A DNA stretch of 64,000 nt. Origin: an uncultured Litoreibacter sp. GTDB taxonomy: Bacteria; Pseudomonadota; Alphaproteobacteria; Rhodobacterales; Rhodobacteraceae. The notes beneath the pieces were generated by a model, which ran no database searches, was not told where the DNA came from, and saw nothing but the letters and a program-made list of their open reading frames with translations. The position numbers and the translations under genes are program-made. The stretch is taken from the NCBI GenBank assembly GCA_947504205.1, contig CANNGL010000001.1:434001-498000 (forward strand), given 5' to 3'. This document shows, piece after piece, positions 42,270 to 53,178 of this stretch; the stretch's first letter is position 1, and each line of letters opens with the position of its first letter.

Positions 42270-45200
42270 ATGTCCAAGACAACAGAGCCAGAAACAGAAG
42301 AAAAGGAACCGCCTAAACGCAGGATACGCAAACGCTATGCTGCGTGGCGGTCTTTGGTGGCCAGCGTTGTTTTGCTGGGTGCCTTCGCCTTTGCGGTTCT
42401 TGCCGTGTCCTTCCTGGCTCTTATGGGGCGCAATGTGGCTCTGCCTGACATCGCCGTCTCCCAGATTGAGCGTCAGTTAAACGGCCAGATGGGCGAGGAA
42501 ACCGTGTCTCTGGAAGCCGTTACCATCGGACTGCGCGATGATGCCTTGCGCCCGACTTTTGATCTTGTTGGGCTTGAGGTGTTCAATGCGCAGGGTGAAC
42601 AAATTCTGGCGCTTCCGAAACTGCGCAGTAAACTCGATACCTCCGAGCTGTTGTTCGGCCGTTTTGCGCTCGAGACCCTAGAGCTTGATGGCGCGACCAT
42701 GCGCATGGTTCGAGACCCCGACGGTATTCTGAAATTCGGCTTCGGCGCGCAGATGGGCGGTGGGGATGCCGTGTCAGGATCGCTGGCCGATGTGATGACG
42801 GCGTTTGATAGTGTCTTCGATGATCCGCGCTTGCGAGAACTTGAGGAGGTCCGCGCGCGCAATATCCGACTTGAGCTGATCGACGAGCGCGATGATCGGA
42901 TCATCGTGATCGAAGATGGAGCTATGTCCCTGGTGAACGGAACACCGGTTGTGCAGGCAGATGTGCGCTTCGCCTATACGCAGGACAACGGAACACCGGC
43001 GACGCTCGTCTTGTCGCTCGAAAAGCCGAAAGGTGCAGATGGTGCCAGATTGCGCGCCACCTTTGATGATGTCAGCACACGCGATCTGGCAGGTCAGCTT
43101 GCGGCATTGAATTGGTTGGAGGTACTTGACGCCCCGGTTTCTGGTGCACTCAGCCTTGAACTGGGAGAAGGCGCGGTCGTCGAGGCCTTGGCAGGTACGC
43201 TGGACATTCAGAAGGGGGTTCTGAAACCTGCCGAGCAGGCAAAGCCGGTGCATTTCAACTCCGCGAAAACATATATCCGTTACGAGTCAGGAACCCAGCG
43301 CCTGTATCTCGATCAGATCAGTCTGGATGCGCCTGAATTGCGCCTCAAAGGCGAAGGTCATGCGGATCTTCTCGATTTTGCGTCAGGCATTCCCCAAACG
43401 TTGCTGGCCCAATTGCGAATAAGTGATGTCCTTCTAGACCCTGAAGGGATTTTTGAAAATCCTGTCAGTTTTGCGAAGGGCGTATTTGACGTGCGCTACC
43501 TGCCGGACGAGATCAAGTTGGATATCGGGCAGGTGGTTCTCGAAAACGAGGGGGCACAGATTGTCGCGCAAGGCGAAATCGAAGTGCTCGAAGAAGGTTG
43601 GGCCGTGGCCCTTGATGCCAACATCGGTGAAATCGCGCCGGACCGTCTGTTGGCACTTTGGCCAACAAGCGCGAAGGAAAACACGCGTAATTGGCTGACC
43701 TCCAATGTGCAGGCAGGGAAATTGCAGGATGCAGCTGCGGGGCTGCGTCTGGTGCCGGGCGCTCCATTGCAGACCTCCGTCACCTTCAATTTTCAAGATG
43801 CAACGGTGCGGTATTTGAAGTCGTTGCCGCCGGTCACTGCGGCGACTGGATTTGCTTCGATAACCGGGCAGCGCTTCTTTCTTCAGCTTGACGAGGGGCA
43901 TATCGATCTCAACGAGAACGGTCGTCTGATGGCCGCTGGTTCACAGATGGATATTCCAAAGCTTCGGAGCGATCCGGTCGTTGCCCGGTTTGATCTGAAA
44001 TTGAATGGGACTGTCGAGACGGCTCTTGCTCTGCTTGACGACAAGCCGTTCGAGTTTCTGAAGAAATCCGATTTGACGCCCGATATTGCGACGGGATTGG
44101 CAGAGATCGATGCGGTTCTACACGTACCTTTTGTCAAAGAGGTGGCTCTGGCGGATGTCGGATTTGCCGTCGATGCGCAGTTGAAGCGTGTGAAGTCCAC
44201 CAATCTTGTGAAGGATCGTGTCCTCGAAGCGAACACTCTGCGCCTTCTGGTGGATGATGATAGTTTGAGCATCAAGGGACCGGCGACGTTGGACGGTATA
44301 CCCGTCGATCTTAGCTGGTCGCGTCCGATCGGGCCTGGATCGGGGAAGGTGTCCAGTGCAACCGGTGCCATCCAACTATCGCAAAGTTCCCTTGAAGCTT
44401 TCAACATCGGACTTCCGCCCGGCAGTGTTTCCGGACAGGCGCAGGGGGAGTTCACCCTTGATTTGGTGCGCGGCGAGCCCCCGAAATTGCGGCTGACATC
44501 GGACCTTCAGGGGCTTGGCCTGAAAATAGACGCGCTGGGCTGGCGCAAGCCAAGAGAGCAAGCCGGTACGTTTTCCGTTGAAGCGGAACTGGGCCCCACG
44601 CCGGATATCAAGGGGCTGTCCATCGATGTTGCGGGCCTGTCAGCGACTGGCACGGTCGACCTCAAGCCGGAGGGTGGATTTGATCGTGCTGTCTTCAGTC
44701 CATTGAAGGTTGATGATCGTCTGAATTCCAATGTTGAGGTGATCGGCCGAGGCAAAGGCCGCCCGGTCGCTCTGTTCGTGCGTGGTGGCAGCGTTGATAT
44801 CCGAAAATTTGGCGTGACGGACGGGAAACGTGGGCGCGGTGGTGGCCCGCTTGAGATGGCACTCGACAACGTCACGGTTACTGACAACATCACTCTGACC
44901 GGCTTTCGAGGTAGTTTCAGGAATGACAGAGGGCTCGATGGGACCTTCACAGCGCGCCTGAATGGCAAGGCGGATCTGAAAGGCATCATTGTCCCGACTG
45001 ACAGAGGGCTCGCGGTCAGGGTTCAGTCCGCGGATGGCGGCGGGATATTGGCAGCCTCCGGCATTTTTCGAAACGGGCGCGGTGGTGAGATGGATTTGAC
45101 ATTGCAGCCGAACGGAAAGCCCGGCGAGTTCAATGGCAGGCTGACCATATCCAACATCCGTGTGAAGAAGGCACCCGCGCTGGCTGATCTTCTTGCTGCT

Positions 45201-45587
45201 GTAAGTGTGGTGGGATTGCTGGAGCAGTTGAGTGGCGACGGCATCTCGTTTGATTCCGTCGAAGCAGATTTCCTTCTGACCTCACGCGGAGTGTCTCTCA
45301 AAAGATCGTCGGCTGTCGGAGCCTCTATGGGCATCACGATGGAAGGAATTTATGACACGGTCGCGCGTCGTATGGATATGCAAGGCGTCGTCTCGCCGAT
45401 CTATGTTGTAAACGGCTTATTTGGTGCGCTATTCGCGCCGCGTAAGGGCGAGGGACTGATCGGGTTCAACTACGGTCTGACGGGGTCGGCAGACAATCCG
45501 CGTGTTCAGGTCAACCCATTGTCCGCGCTCACGCCCGGTATCTTCCGGGAGATTTTTCGCCAACCCGTCCCGAAACTCTCGCAATAA
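42270..45587 (+). CDS. Giant AsmA/YhdP-like envelope protein
   Basis: A 1105-residue protein with one N-terminal membrane helix (about 32-54) after a Lys/Arg-rich cytosolic tail. The remainder is a long repeating beta-strand structure with the DUF3971 and AsmA-C regions (e.g. [30 protein letters not shown] and [55 protein letters not shown]). YhdP-family proteins form periplasm-spanning grooves for phospholipid transport to the outer membrane. The GAGG site and lack of upstream Met fix the start. It is followed by queA after 11 bases. Confidence 0.87.
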   Translation: MSKTTEPETEEKEPPKRRIRKRYAAWRSLVASVVLLGAFAFAVLAVSFLALMGRNVALPDIAVSQIERQLNGQMGEETVSLEAVTIGLRDDALRPTFDLVGLEVFNAQGEQILALPKLRSKLDTSELLFGRFALETLELDGATMRMVRDPDGILKFGFGAQMGGGDAVSGSLADVMTAFDSVFDDPRLRELEEVRARNIRLELIDERDDRIIVIEDGAMSLVNGTPVVQADVRFAYTQDNGTPATLVLSLEKPKGADGARLRATFDDVSTRDLAGQLAALNWLEVLDAPVSGALSLELGEGAVVEALAGTLDIQKGVLKPAEQAKPVHFNSAKTYIRYESGTQRLYLDQISLDAPELRLKGEGHADLLDFASGIPQTLLAQLRISDVLLDPEGIFENPVSFAKGVFDVRYLPDEIKLDIGQVVLENEGAQIVAQGEIEVLEEGWAVALDANIGEIAPDRLLALWPTSAKENTRNWLTSNVQAGKLQDAAAGLRLVPGAPLQTSVTFNFQDATVRYLKSLPPVTAATGFASITGQRFFLQLDEGHIDLNENGRLMAAGSQMDIPKLRSDPVVARFDLKLNGTVETALALLDDKPFEFLKKSDLTPDIATGLAEIDAVLHVPFVKEVALADVGFAVDAQLKRVKSTNLVKDRVLEANTLRLLVDDDSLSIKGPATLDGIPVDLSWSRPIGPGSGKVSSATGAIQLSQSSLEAFNIGLPPGSVSGQAQGEFTLDLVRGEPPKLRLTSDLQGLGLKIDALGWRKPREQAGTFSVEAELGPTPDIKGLSIDVAGLSATGTVDLKPEGGFDRAVFSPLKVDDRLNSNVEVIGRGKGRPVALFVRGGSVDIRKFGVTDGKRGRGGGPLEMALDNVTVTDNITLTGFRGSFRNDRGLDGTFTARLNGKADLKGIIVPTDRGLAVRVQSADGGGILAASGIFRNGRGGEMDLTLQPNGKPGEFNGRLTISNIRVKKAPALADLLAAVSVVGLLEQLSGDGISFDSVEADFLLTSRGVSLKRSSAVGASMGITMEGIYDTVARRMDMQGVVSPIYVVNGLFGALFAPRKGEGLIGFNYGLTGSADNPRVQVNPLSALTPGIFREIFRQPVPKLSQ

Positions 45588-45598
45588 AGACAGCCCAG

Positions 45599-46639
45599 AT
45601 GAAACTTGACGATTTTGACTTCGATCTTCCCGAGGATCTGATTGCTACGCGACCGGTCTCGCCCCGGTCTTCGGCTCGTATGCTTGTTGCCAAAGGGGAT
45701 GTGATTTCGGATCGGCATGTGACGGACTTGCTGGAGGAGTTGCGCGCAGGCGACCTGCTGGTCCTCAATAATACCAAGGTCTTACCGGCCCGTCTTAAAG
45801 GAACGCGTCGCCGTGGTGAGGCCCTTGCGCAAATCGAGATTACCTTGCTGGCACCACGGACTGATGGCACTTGGACCGCTTTGCTGAAGCCTCTGCGCAA
45901 GGTAAAGGACGGAGAACGCATAAGCATTGCGCCGGGGTTTGCAGCAGAGGTTGTGTCCCGGTTTGAAGGCCAAGCAACTCTTCGGTTTGACGTTGATGGG
46001 GGCGATCTGGATCAGGCCTTGGCTGAGCATGGCAACATGCCTCTGCCGCCTTACATCGCCGCAAAAAGAGCGGCTGACGCCCGTGACAAAGATGACTATC
46101 AGACGGTCTTCGCGAAGAAACGTGGGGCGGTTGCGGCGCCGACGGCTTCGCTACATTTCGATCATGGACTGCTGGATCAGATGAAAGCGATGGGCGTCGA
46201 ATTTACCGAAGTGACGTTACACGTCGGGGCTGGAACCTTCTTGCCCGTCAAGGTGGATGATGTCGCTCAACATAAAATGCATGCTGAATGGGGCGAGGTC
46301 ACACAGGAAGCTGCGACTAAGATCGCAAATGCCAAGGCAGAAGGTCGACGTGTCATCCCCGTCGGTACGACAGCGCTGCGGCTCATTGAAACGGCGGCGC
46401 GGGGAGGGGAAATCATCCCTTGGGTCGGAGAGACTGATATCTTCATCTTTCCGGGGTTTGAATTTCAAGTGGCAGACGGTCTTATGACTAACTTCCATCT
46501 GCCAAAATCGACATTGATGATGCTGGTCTCGGCTCTGATGGGCAAGGCGCGTCTGGATCAGATTTATGAACACGCTGTTGCTGAGCGCTATCGCTTTTTC
46601 TCTTATGGTGATGCCTCGTTGCTTTTTCCAAAGCGCTAA
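45599..46639 (+). CDS. queA: tRNA S-adenosylmethionine ribosyltransferase-isomerase
   Basis: A 346-residue cytosolic enzyme that transfers and rearranges the ribosyl part of SAM to make epoxyqueuosine in tRNA. It starts [30 protein letters not shown] and contains the signatures [33 protein letters not shown] and [18 protein letters not shown]. The full family length is present. It is probably co-transcribed with the upstream envelope gene, though the functions are unrelated. Confidence 0.97.
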   Translation: MKLDDFDFDLPEDLIATRPVSPRSSARMLVAKGDVISDRHVTDLLEELRAGDLLVLNNTKVLPARLKGTRRRGEALAQIEITLLAPRTDGTWTALLKPLRKVKDGERISIAPGFAAEVVSRFEGQATLRFDVDGGDLDQALAEHGNMPLPPYIAAKRAADARDKDDYQTVFAKKRGAVAAPTASLHFDHGLLDQMKAMGVEFTEVTLHVGAGTFLPVKVDDVAQHKMHAEWGEVTQEAATKIANAKAEGRRVIPVGTTALRLIETAARGGEIIPWVGETDIFIFPGFEFQVADGLMTNFHLPKSTLMMLVSALMGKARLDQIYEHAVAERYRFFSYGDASLLFPKR

Positions 46640-46791
46640 GCGGAAATCAGCGTTCGATTTCTGAATGATCATGTGTCCCTGGGCACGAGGTCCGTCGCGT
46701 CTTTGAAAATGTCGCAATTGATGTGGACCGACTCGGTTGCGCCATGACACGACTTTCGGGAAGGCCGCGTGCCTAAGTCGGAGAAACCCTG

Positions 46792-48072
46792 ATGCTGCGT
46801 GTGATACAGAATTCTTGGGCGTTGCTGCTTGGCATGATGCTCTTGATGATCGGCAATGGTTTGCAGGGCACGCTGATGGGTGTGCGCGGCGCGATCGAGG
46901 GGTTTTCGACCTTTGAGCTGTCGCTTGTCACCTCTGCCTATTTCGTCGGGTTTCTTGGGGGCTCTCGTCTTGCGCCGGAATTTATCCGACGCGTGGGCCA
47001 TGTGCGCGTCTTTGCGGCGCTGGCATCCTTCATCTCGGCTGCACTGATCCTTTATCCTGTCGTGACCTATGCCTGGGCTTGGATTTTGCTGCGCGTGGTG
47101 GTCGGATTCTGCTTCTCCGGTGTGTATGTGACGGCCGAAAGCTGGTTGAACAATGCCGCCACGAATGAGACCCGCGGTCAAACGCTTTCGCTTTATATGA
47201 TCGTTCAGATGATGGGGATCGTCACAGCACAGGGTCTTTTGAACGTTGCAGATCCTGCGGGGTTCGTTCTTTTCGTGATCCCGTCGGTGCTTGTTTCCAT
47301 CAGCTTTGCGCCGATCCTGTTGTCGGTCGTGCCCACCCCGTCATTTGAAAGTACCCACACGATGAGTTTGAAGGAACTCTACACCGTGTCGCCTTTGGGT
47401 TTCGTCGGGATGCTGCTTCTTGGGGGCGTTTTCTCTGCGCAGTTTGGTATGTCTGCCGTCTATGCAACACAAATCGGTCTGTCCGTGGGTGAAATCTCGA
47501 TATTCGTCTCTGCGATTTTTGTGGGTGCCATGGTCCTGCAATATCCCATCGGATGGTTGTCTGACCGTATCGACCGGCGTCAGGTTATCCTGATGGTTGC
47601 AGTGGCGGCGACAGTGGCCTCACTTATAGCTTGGGTTTTTGGTCCCAATTTCAATATCTTGCTTGTTTGCGCCTTCCTGCTAGGCGGCATGTCCAACCCA
47701 CTCTATGGCCTGCTGATCGCCTACACCAATGACTATCTCGACACTGATCAGATGGCCGCAGCTTCCGGAGGTCTGATTTTTGTGAACGGTCTTGGCGCGA
47801 TTGGCGGTCCGGTCATTACCGGTTGGGCGATGAGCCAGTTTGGCCCATCAATGTTCTGGGGATTGATCGTTTTCCTGATGCTCGCAATGGCGCTTTATGC
47901 GCTCTATCGGATGGGCCAGCGTCCATCGGCCTATGCCGAGGATGACGATTATGAGGCTGTCCCATACGCACCGATTGGCATGGCGTCGACACAGGTCGTG
48001 GGCGAGGCTGCACAGGATTACTATGTCGATGCTGCGGAGGAATTGTCATCTGATGAAATGCAAGGTGACTGA
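46792..48072 (+). CDS. MFS transporter, YcaD-like
   Basis: A 426-residue inner-membrane protein with 12 helices, starting MLRVIQNSWALLLGMMLLMIGNGLQGTLMGVRGAIEGF. It includes GWLSDRIDRRQVILMVA, the motif-A-like loop between the two halves, and an acidic C-terminal tail of about 45 residues (YAEDDDYEAVPYAPIG...ELSSDEMQGD) that could be a regulatory extension. The substrate is not predictable. The 152-base gap before it holds no recognisable signal. Confidence 0.9.
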   Translation: MLRVIQNSWALLLGMMLLMIGNGLQGTLMGVRGAIEGFSTFELSLVTSAYFVGFLGGSRLAPEFIRRVGHVRVFAALASFISAALILYPVVTYAWAWILLRVVVGFCFSGVYVTAESWLNNAATNETRGQTLSLYMIVQMMGIVTAQGLLNVADPAGFVLFVIPSVLVSISFAPILLSVVPTPSFESTHTMSLKELYTVSPLGFVGMLLLGGVFSAQFGMSAVYATQIGLSVGEISIFVSAIFVGAMVLQYPIGWLSDRIDRRQVILMVAVAATVASLIAWVFGPNFNILLVCAFLLGGMSNPLYGLLIAYTNDYLDTDQMAAASGGLIFVNGLGAIGGPVITGWAMSQFGPSMFWGLIVFLMLAMALYALYRMGQRPSAYAEDDDYEAVPYAPIGMASTQVVGEAAQDYYVDAAEELSSDEMQGD

Positions 48073-48163
48073 GATATGAGAAAAAACTCTTGCGCTCTGC
48101 AGGCGATATTGTAACGATTCTATTACTGCTTGGGGGCCTTGCGGCATAGGGGAGGCGGACGCC

Positions 48164-48742
48164 ATGTCCACACCTGAGGAGATACTGGCATTTTGGCTCG
48201 ATGAAGTGGGTCCGGATGGGTGGTATCGTGTAAGTGACGAGTTGGATCAGCAGATCCGCGATAAGTTTGAAGCGGCTTGGGAGCATGCTCGGGACGGTGC
48301 CTATTCACTTTGGCTGACCTACCCATCTGGCGCTCTGGCCTATCTCATCCTCACAGATCAATTTCCACGCAACATGTTCCGGGGGTCTCCGAAGGCCTTC
48401 GAAACGGATCGCGCAGCGCTTGCAGTTGCGAAAGCTGCGATTTCCAAGAAATGGGATCAGCGGATTGATGAACCTGCTCGGCAGTTTTTCTTCCTTCCGC
48501 TCATGCATTCGGAATGCATCACCGATCAGGAACGCTGCGTGCGTCTATTGCTGACGAGAATGCCAGAATTCGGTGAGGAAAATCTGCTCCATGCCAAGGC
48601 GCATCGTGATGTAATTCGCCGGTTCGGACGCTTCCCATTCAGGAATGAAGCGCTAGCGCGGCGGGGCACAGATCCTGAAGTGGAGTTTTTGCAGCAGGGC
48701 GGGTATGGCGCGACCGTAGAGGCGTTGAAGAAATCTGCCTGA
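48164..48742 (+). CDS. DUF924 family protein
   Basis: A 192-residue helical protein of the DUF924 family, which has a TPR-like fold. The hallmarks are PEEILAFWLDEVGPDGWYRVSDELDQQIRDKFEAAWEHARDG, LAYLILTDQFPRNMFRGSPKAFETD, and RFGRFPFRNEALARRGTDPEVEFLQQGGYG. No biochemical role is established for the family. A GGGGAGG-like ribosome site precedes the ATG. Confidence 0.92.
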   Translation: MSTPEEILAFWLDEVGPDGWYRVSDELDQQIRDKFEAAWEHARDGAYSLWLTYPSGALAYLILTDQFPRNMFRGSPKAFETDRAALAVAKAAISKKWDQRIDEPARQFFFLPLMHSECITDQERCVRLLLTRMPEFGEENLLHAKAHRDVIRRFGRFPFRNEALARRGTDPEVEFLQQGGYGATVEALKKSA

Positions 48743-48828
48743 ATATTGCCTGTTTTTGATCTGGCCAAATCCTGTTTCTAAGGCCATATTTGATTTATCA
48801 TCTTAATATTGTTGAGTAATTTACGCCT

Positions 48829-49515
48829 ATGCTTCGTTTTGCTTTGATTGTCGCCATATGCGCGACAATGCTGGGGTGCACGCCCGTATCCACCAAAGAG
48901 TCGACTGTTTTGATGCTGGGGGACTCGATGTTTGCCTGGAACCGGACCGGAGGCGGCGGTGTCGGGGCCAATCTCGCCCGAACGCTTGAACGGTCTGTGG
49001 AGGACAGGTCGATCACGGGGGCCCATGTTAATGTAACGGGGCCGAACGAAAACGACCCCAAGCGGTCCATTACAGCGCAATATGGCCCGGGCAAGTGGCA
49101 ATGGGTTGTAATCAATGGTGGGGCAAATGACCTGCTGTTTGAATGCGGCTGCGGTCGTTGTGACCGTACCTTGGATGATATCATTTCTCCCGACCTCAAG
49201 ACTGGCGCATTGGTGGATTTGGTAGCAAAGGCGCGGGCCGACGGTGCCAGAGTAATGCTTGTCGGCTACCACGCAGGGCGCGCCGGTGGGCACTATTTCA
49301 GCGGATGTAAACCTGAGGTCACTGCGCTGGTTCAGAGGCAGTTGCAGTTCGCGGCGCGGACTCGAGGCGTCTACATGGTACGCGCACGCAAGGCGCTCGA
49401 TTCAAACAACAGCGCGCATTTTGCTTTTGATCGAGTGCACCCCTCAAAGCTTGGCTCTCGCCTGATCGCTGATCTTGTCGGTGCCGAGATATTGCGGATC
49501 GAACGACGCCGCTGA
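48829..49515 (+). CDS. SGNH/GDSL-type lipoprotein hydrolase
   Basis: A 228-residue predicted lipoprotein: signal with lipobox MLGC (Cys17). The SGNH blocks are visible: LMLGDSMFAWNRTG with the nucleophile Ser33, VINGGANDL, and the C-terminal DRVHPSKLGSRLIADL with the catalytic Asp and His. A cysteine-rich loop (FECGCGRCDRTLDD) probably forms disulfides in the periplasm. It likely de-esterifies a cell-envelope carbohydrate or lipid. It sits upstream of lpdA but is separated from it by a regulatory palindrome. Confidence 0.87.
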   Translation: MLRFALIVAICATMLGCTPVSTKESTVLMLGDSMFAWNRTGGGGVGANLARTLERSVEDRSITGAHVNVTGPNENDPKRSITAQYGPGKWQWVVINGGANDLLFECGCGRCDRTLDDIISPDLKTGALVDLVAKARADGARVMLVGYHAGRAGGHYFSGCKPEVTALVQRQLQFAARTRGVYMVRARKALDSNNSAHFAFDRVHPSKLGSRLIADLVGAEILRIERRR

Positions 49516-49586
49516 AGCCGCGCCATGCGTGTGACGAATAACCGCCATAACTGCCGGTTTCACGGTTTGATGCCTTCAAACATTTG

Positions 49587-49600
49587 GTTTAATGTTAAAC
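49587..49600 (+). promoter_or_regulatory. Palindrome upstream of lpdA matching the pdhA site
   Basis: GTTTAA-TG-TTAAAC, 23 bases before the lpdA start, differs by one base from the core of the pdhA palindrome (29985-29998). The flanks ATTT and AAAT also mirror each other with a one-base offset. It supports co-regulation of E3 with the pdhA-pdhB-pdhC operon. Confidence 0.65.
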
Positions 49601-49622
49601 AAATTTTCAGATGGAGAGACAG

Positions 49623-51020
49623 ATGGCTGGCAAATCCTTTGATGTTGTTGTGATCGGCGCAGGTCCGGGGGGCTATGTGGCTGCAATTCGGGCGGCGCAG
49701 CTTGGTCTGAGCACTGCAGTGATAGAGCGTGAGCATCTGGGTGGGATTTGCCTGAACTGGGGATGTATCCCGACAAAAGCAATGCTGCGCTCTTCGGAGG
49801 TCTTTCATCTGATGCATCGGGCGAAGGAGTTCGGCCTCAAGGCAGATGGCGTAGATTATGATCTCGACGCGGTCGTGAAACGGTCCCGTGGGGTGGCCAA
49901 GCAACTGAGCTCGGGCGTCGGGCATTTGCTGAAGAAGAACAAGATCATCACGATCATGGGGGAGGCCAGCATTCCCGCCAAAGGGAAGGTCTCGGTCAAG
50001 ACCGACAAGGGCACGGAGGAACTTCAAGCCAAAAACATTATTCTGGCGACTGGTGCGCGTGCGCGCGAGCTTCCGGGACTTGAAGCCGACGGCGATCTGG
50101 TCTGGACCTACAAGCACGCATTGAAGCCGCCGCGGATGCCAAAGAAGCTATTGGTCATCGGGTCCGGCGCCATCGGGATTGAATTTGCCAGTTTCTACAA
50201 TACGCTTGGAACTGACACGACTGTGGTCGAGGTCATGGATCGCGTGTTGCCTGTCGAAGATGCGGAGATTTCATCCTTTGCGAAGAAGCAATTCGTCAAG
50301 CAGGGGATGAAGATCATGGAAAAATCCATGGTCAAGAAACTCGATCGCGCCAAAGGCAAAGTCACGGCCCATATCGAAAGCGGCGGCAAGGTTGAGAAGA
50401 TGGAGTTCGACACAGTCATCTCCGCTGTAGGTATTGTGGGCAATGTCGAGGGGCTCAACCTCGAAAGCATTGGCGTGAAGGTGGACCGCACCCATGTCGT
50501 CACCGATGAATACTGCCGCACGGGTGTAGATGGTCTCTATGCTATTGGTGATATCGCCGGTGCGCCCTGGCTTGCGCATAAGGCCTCCCACGAAGGCGTC
50601 ATGGTCGCCGAGCTGATTGCAGGGAAGAACCATGTGCACCCGGTCAAGCCTGAAAGCATTGCAGGCTGTACCTACTGCCATCCGCAAGTGGCTTCAGTCG
50701 GCTATACCGAAGAGCAAGCGAAAGAGAAGGGCTTCAAGATCAAGGTTGGGCGCTTCCCCTTCATCGGCAATGGCAAGGCCATCGCGTTGGGTGAGCCGGA
50801 AGGGATGGTCAAAACCGTTTTCGATGAGAAGACCGGCGAGTTGCTTGGCGCGCATATGGTAGGGGCCGAGGTGACTGAACTGATCCAAGGATATGTCGTT
50901 GGCCGTCAGCTTGAAACAACCGAAGAAGACCTCATGCACACGGTCTTCCCACATCCAACCTTGTCAGAGATGATGCACGAGTCTGTGCTGGACGCATACG
51001 GGCGTGCGATCCACTTCTAG
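49623..51020 (+). CDS. lpdA: Dihydrolipoyl dehydrogenase (E3)
   Basis: 465 residues from the ATG at 49623 (MAGKSFDVVVIGAGPGGYVAAIRAAQLG), with GGAGAGACAG upstream; the ATG four codons earlier overlaps this ribosome site. The redox disulfide is Cys43/Cys48 in GGICLNWGCIP, followed by the second nucleotide-binding region (KKLLVIGSGAIGIEFASF) and the catalytic His in TVFPHPTLSEMMHE. It regenerates lipoamide in the 2-oxoacid dehydrogenase complexes. The upstream palindrome ties it to the PDH operon. Confidence 0.96.
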   Translation: MAGKSFDVVVIGAGPGGYVAAIRAAQLGLSTAVIEREHLGGICLNWGCIPTKAMLRSSEVFHLMHRAKEFGLKADGVDYDLDAVVKRSRGVAKQLSSGVGHLLKKNKIITIMGEASIPAKGKVSVKTDKGTEELQAKNIILATGARARELPGLEADGDLVWTYKHALKPPRMPKKLLVIGSGAIGIEFASFYNTLGTDTTVVEVMDRVLPVEDAEISSFAKKQFVKQGMKIMEKSMVKKLDRAKGKVTAHIESGGKVEKMEFDTVISAVGIVGNVEGLNLESIGVKVDRTHVVTDEYCRTGVDGLYAIGDIAGAPWLAHKASHEGVMVAELIAGKNHVHPVKPESIAGCTYCHPQVASVGYTEEQAKEKGFKIKVGRFPFIGNGKAIALGEPEGMVKTVFDEKTGELLGAHMVGAEVTELIQGYVVGRQLETTEEDLMHTVFPHPTLSEMMHESVLDAYGRAIHF

Positions 51021-51046
51021 GGTCAAACTTCAAAAACAGAGTATTG

Positions 51047-51079
51047 CGAGCCGCGGACCTGTCTGCGGCTCGTTTGCTT
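51047..51079 (+). terminator. Terminator after lpdA
   Basis: CGAGCCGC (51047-51054) pairs with GCGGCTCG (51065-51072), followed by a T-rich stretch (TTTGCTTT). It lies between convergent lpdA and the enoyl-CoA hydratase gene. Confidence 0.7.
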
Positions 51080-51092
51080 TGGCTATGGAGTT

Positions 51093-51887
51093 TTAGCGAT
51101 TGTCCCAATCCGGCGGACGCTTTTCCAGAAAAGCGGCAATGCCTTCCTCAGTGTCGCGATAGCCCATGTTTTCGACCATGACGTCGCCAGTATAGGCATA
51201 GGCAGCTTCTATCGGCATTTGGAGCTGCGTGTAGAATGCCTCTTTGCCGATCTTGACGGCTGCGCCGAGTTTCGAGCTGATGGTTGATGCCAGAGCCTCT
51301 GTTTCGGCATCCAGTTGATCGAGGGGGCAGGCGCGGTTGATCAAACCAAGTTCACGCGCACGCGCAGCCGAGATGAATTCTCCGGTGGTCAACATCTCGA
51401 AGGCTTGTTTGCGTGGTATATTGCGGCTCAGCGCGACCATCGGGGTCGAGCAAAACAAGCCGATATTCACACCATTTACGCCAAATCGCGTGTCGTCCGC
51501 CGCGACGGCCATATCGCAAGAGGCAACCAGCTGACATCCCGCAGCGGTGGCGATGCCATGCACTTTGGCGATTACTGGCTGTGGCATTTTCTGGATGCTG
51601 AGCATCATCGCCGCGCAGCGGTCGAACAGATCCTTGAAGGCCGCTTTTCCGCCATCGGGGGCTTGCCGGGCCGCCGTCATCTGTTTGAGATCATGGCCTG
51701 CGCAGAACGCCTTGCCGGCTCCAGACAGCACCACCGCCTTGATGCTCTGATCAGCGACGATCTCGTCAAAAGCTCCGTGCAGTGCCGCCAGCATTTCGTC
51801 TGAAAGCGCGTTCAGTTTTTGTGGCGCATTCATCGTCAAATGCGCGACTGACGCTGCGTCATGTCTTATCAGAAGGTCATCACTCAT
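51093..51887 (-). CDS. Enoyl-CoA hydratase/isomerase family protein
   Basis: A 264-residue crotonase-fold protein. The oxyanion-hole motifs are KAFCAGHDLKQM and HGIATAAGCQLVASCDMAVAADDTRFG. The segment VNIGLFCSTPMVALSRNIPRKQAFEMLTTGEFISAARARELGLINR resembles the ECHDC3-like branch, in which the usual catalytic glutamates of crotonase are not conserved, so hydratase activity should not be assumed. It is divergent from a thioesterase gene, with a 60-base gap. Confidence 0.9.
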   Translation of the reverse strand: MSDDLLIRHDAASVAHLTMNAPQKLNALSDEMLAALHGAFDEIVADQSIKAVVLSGAGKAFCAGHDLKQMTAARQAPDGGKAAFKDLFDRCAAMMLSIQKMPQPVIAKVHGIATAAGCQLVASCDMAVAADDTRFGVNGVNIGLFCSTPMVALSRNIPRKQAFEMLTTGEFISAARARELGLINRACPLDQLDAETEALASTISSKLGAAVKIGKEAFYTQLQMPIEAAYAYTGDVMVENMGYRDTEEGIAAFLEKRPPDWDNR

Positions 51888-51947
51888 CTTGCAAGCCTCT
51901 TTGCGTTTCGCCCAGACTATGGCTCAAAGATGAGGCAAGGGGAACGT

Positions 51948-52379
51948 ATGAGTTTGAAAATGGACATTCCCGCGTTGCAGGCGTTTCTCAAACGGGATTT
52001 CACCCAAGTCGCGGATGATTTCGATTTCGTCGAAGTGACGGAAGATCAGGTCGTGATGGCATTGTCTGCCTCTGACAAGCATCTGCGCCCCGGTGGCACC
52101 ATCTCAGGGCCATCAATGTTCGCCCTAGCTGATGTCTGTGCGTATTTCTGTATTTTATCGCGCCTTGGGCCGGTGGCTTTGGCCGTAACAACCAATTGTT
52201 CCATAGACTTTATGCGCAAGCCTTTGCCCGGCAGGCTGCTCTGCCGGATGGAATTGCTCAAGCTCGGGCGTGCACTTGCCGTAACAGAGGGTCGGATTTA
52301 TTCCGAAGGTGCAGCGGACAAACCTGTGGCGCGCGCCTCTCTGACGTATTCAATCCCGCCCGCCAAGTCAGCGGTCTAG
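51948..52379 (+). CDS. PaaI-type hotdog thioesterase
   Basis: 143 residues from the ATG at 51948 (MSLKMDIPALQAFLKRDF), preceded by AAGGGGAA; the frame extends back to 51861 but overlaps the divergent hydratase gene. The hotdog-fold signature LRPGGTISGPSMFALADVCAYFCILSRLGPVALAVTTNCSIDFMRKP is clear. It probably hydrolyses an acyl- or aryl-CoA ester. Its neighbour suggests CoA-thioester metabolism. Confidence 0.9.
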   Translation: MSLKMDIPALQAFLKRDFTQVADDFDFVEVTEDQVVMALSASDKHLRPGGTISGPSMFALADVCAYFCILSRLGPVALAVTTNCSIDFMRKPLPGRLLCRMELLKLGRALAVTEGRIYSEGAADKPVARASLTYSIPPAKSAV

Positions 52380-52383
52380 GGCA

Positions 52384-53178
52384 CTATTCAGGGATTTCGG
52401 CGTAGAGTGTGACGTGGCCACTTGGCTGTGTGCTGCCCTCGGGGTTTAGCGATTTGCTTTTGATCTCATATCCGTAGTGCTCGAGGATCCGGGCAAGTTC
52501 GTCATATTCCAGCCAGACGGAGTATTCTTGCGATCCGCCGCTGAATTTACCTTCTTCGTGTAGCTTGTGAGCAAGCTTCATCTGGTAGTCATGTCTGCGT
52601 CCAACATAACTGAAACCTTCGTATTCAAGCTGTTCTTCGGGCCCGATTTTGCTCTCCAGGCCTGGCACGAGCAGTTCAGCATCATAAAGCACTGTCCACA
52701 GGAACAAGCGTCGTGAGCGTTTTGCGGCCAGAGCAATAAGCTCTGCCGGATTGGTCATGTGATATAGAACGCCACAAGCCGATACGAGATCGAATGACAG
52801 GCTTGATTGCTGCATGTAGGCGTTGAAGTCGCCCAGCAGAAATTTGAGATTGTTGGCCTCAAGGTGATTTTTGACGACAAGTGACCGCATGAAATGCTGG
52901 GCGTTTGCCTCGATGCCGATGCAGGAGCGCGCGCCCTTGCGGGCGAAAGTTACACTATGGGCGCCCTCAAATGAGCCGAGTTCCAGAATATTGAAATCCG
53001 TGACCGGCCCCATGCGATCAATTAGCCAATTGATCCGGGCATCATTCATCAGCTTGGCATGTCCGGTATCGGCCAGACCGATTTCGCCAAAATCCGTGGT
53101 CCAGCTTCCTTCAAATACTTGCGCTGCCGCTGCGGAGGAGGCGGCTGACATTCTGTAGTTCTGAAATTCTATTGCCAT
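52384..53178 (-). CDS. Class I SAM-dependent methyltransferase
   Basis: 264 residues from the ATG at 53178 (MAIEFQNYRMSAASSAAAAQVF). The SAM-binding motif I is FNILELGSFEGAHSVTFARKGARSCIGIEAN, followed by LKFLLGDFNAY and the motif IV-like FDLVSACGVLYHMTNPAELIALAAKRS, which resembles CmoB-like or sugar-linked methyltransferases. A beta-rich C-terminal part (YEGFSYVGRRHDYQMKLAHKLHEEGKFSGGSQEYSVWLEYDELARILEHYGYEI) may define the substrate, which is unknown. It is convergent with the thioesterase gene, 4 bases apart. Confidence 0.85.
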   Translation of the reverse strand: MAIEFQNYRMSAASSAAAAQVFEGSWTTDFGEIGLADTGHAKLMNDARINWLIDRMGPVTDFNILELGSFEGAHSVTFARKGARSCIGIEANAQHFMRSLVVKNHLEANNLKFLLGDFNAYMQQSSLSFDLVSACGVLYHMTNPAELIALAAKRSRRLFLWTVLYDAELLVPGLESKIGPEEQLEYEGFSYVGRRHDYQMKLAHKLHEEGKFSGGSQEYSVWLEYDELARILEHYGYEIKSKSLNPEGSTQPSGHVTLYAEIPE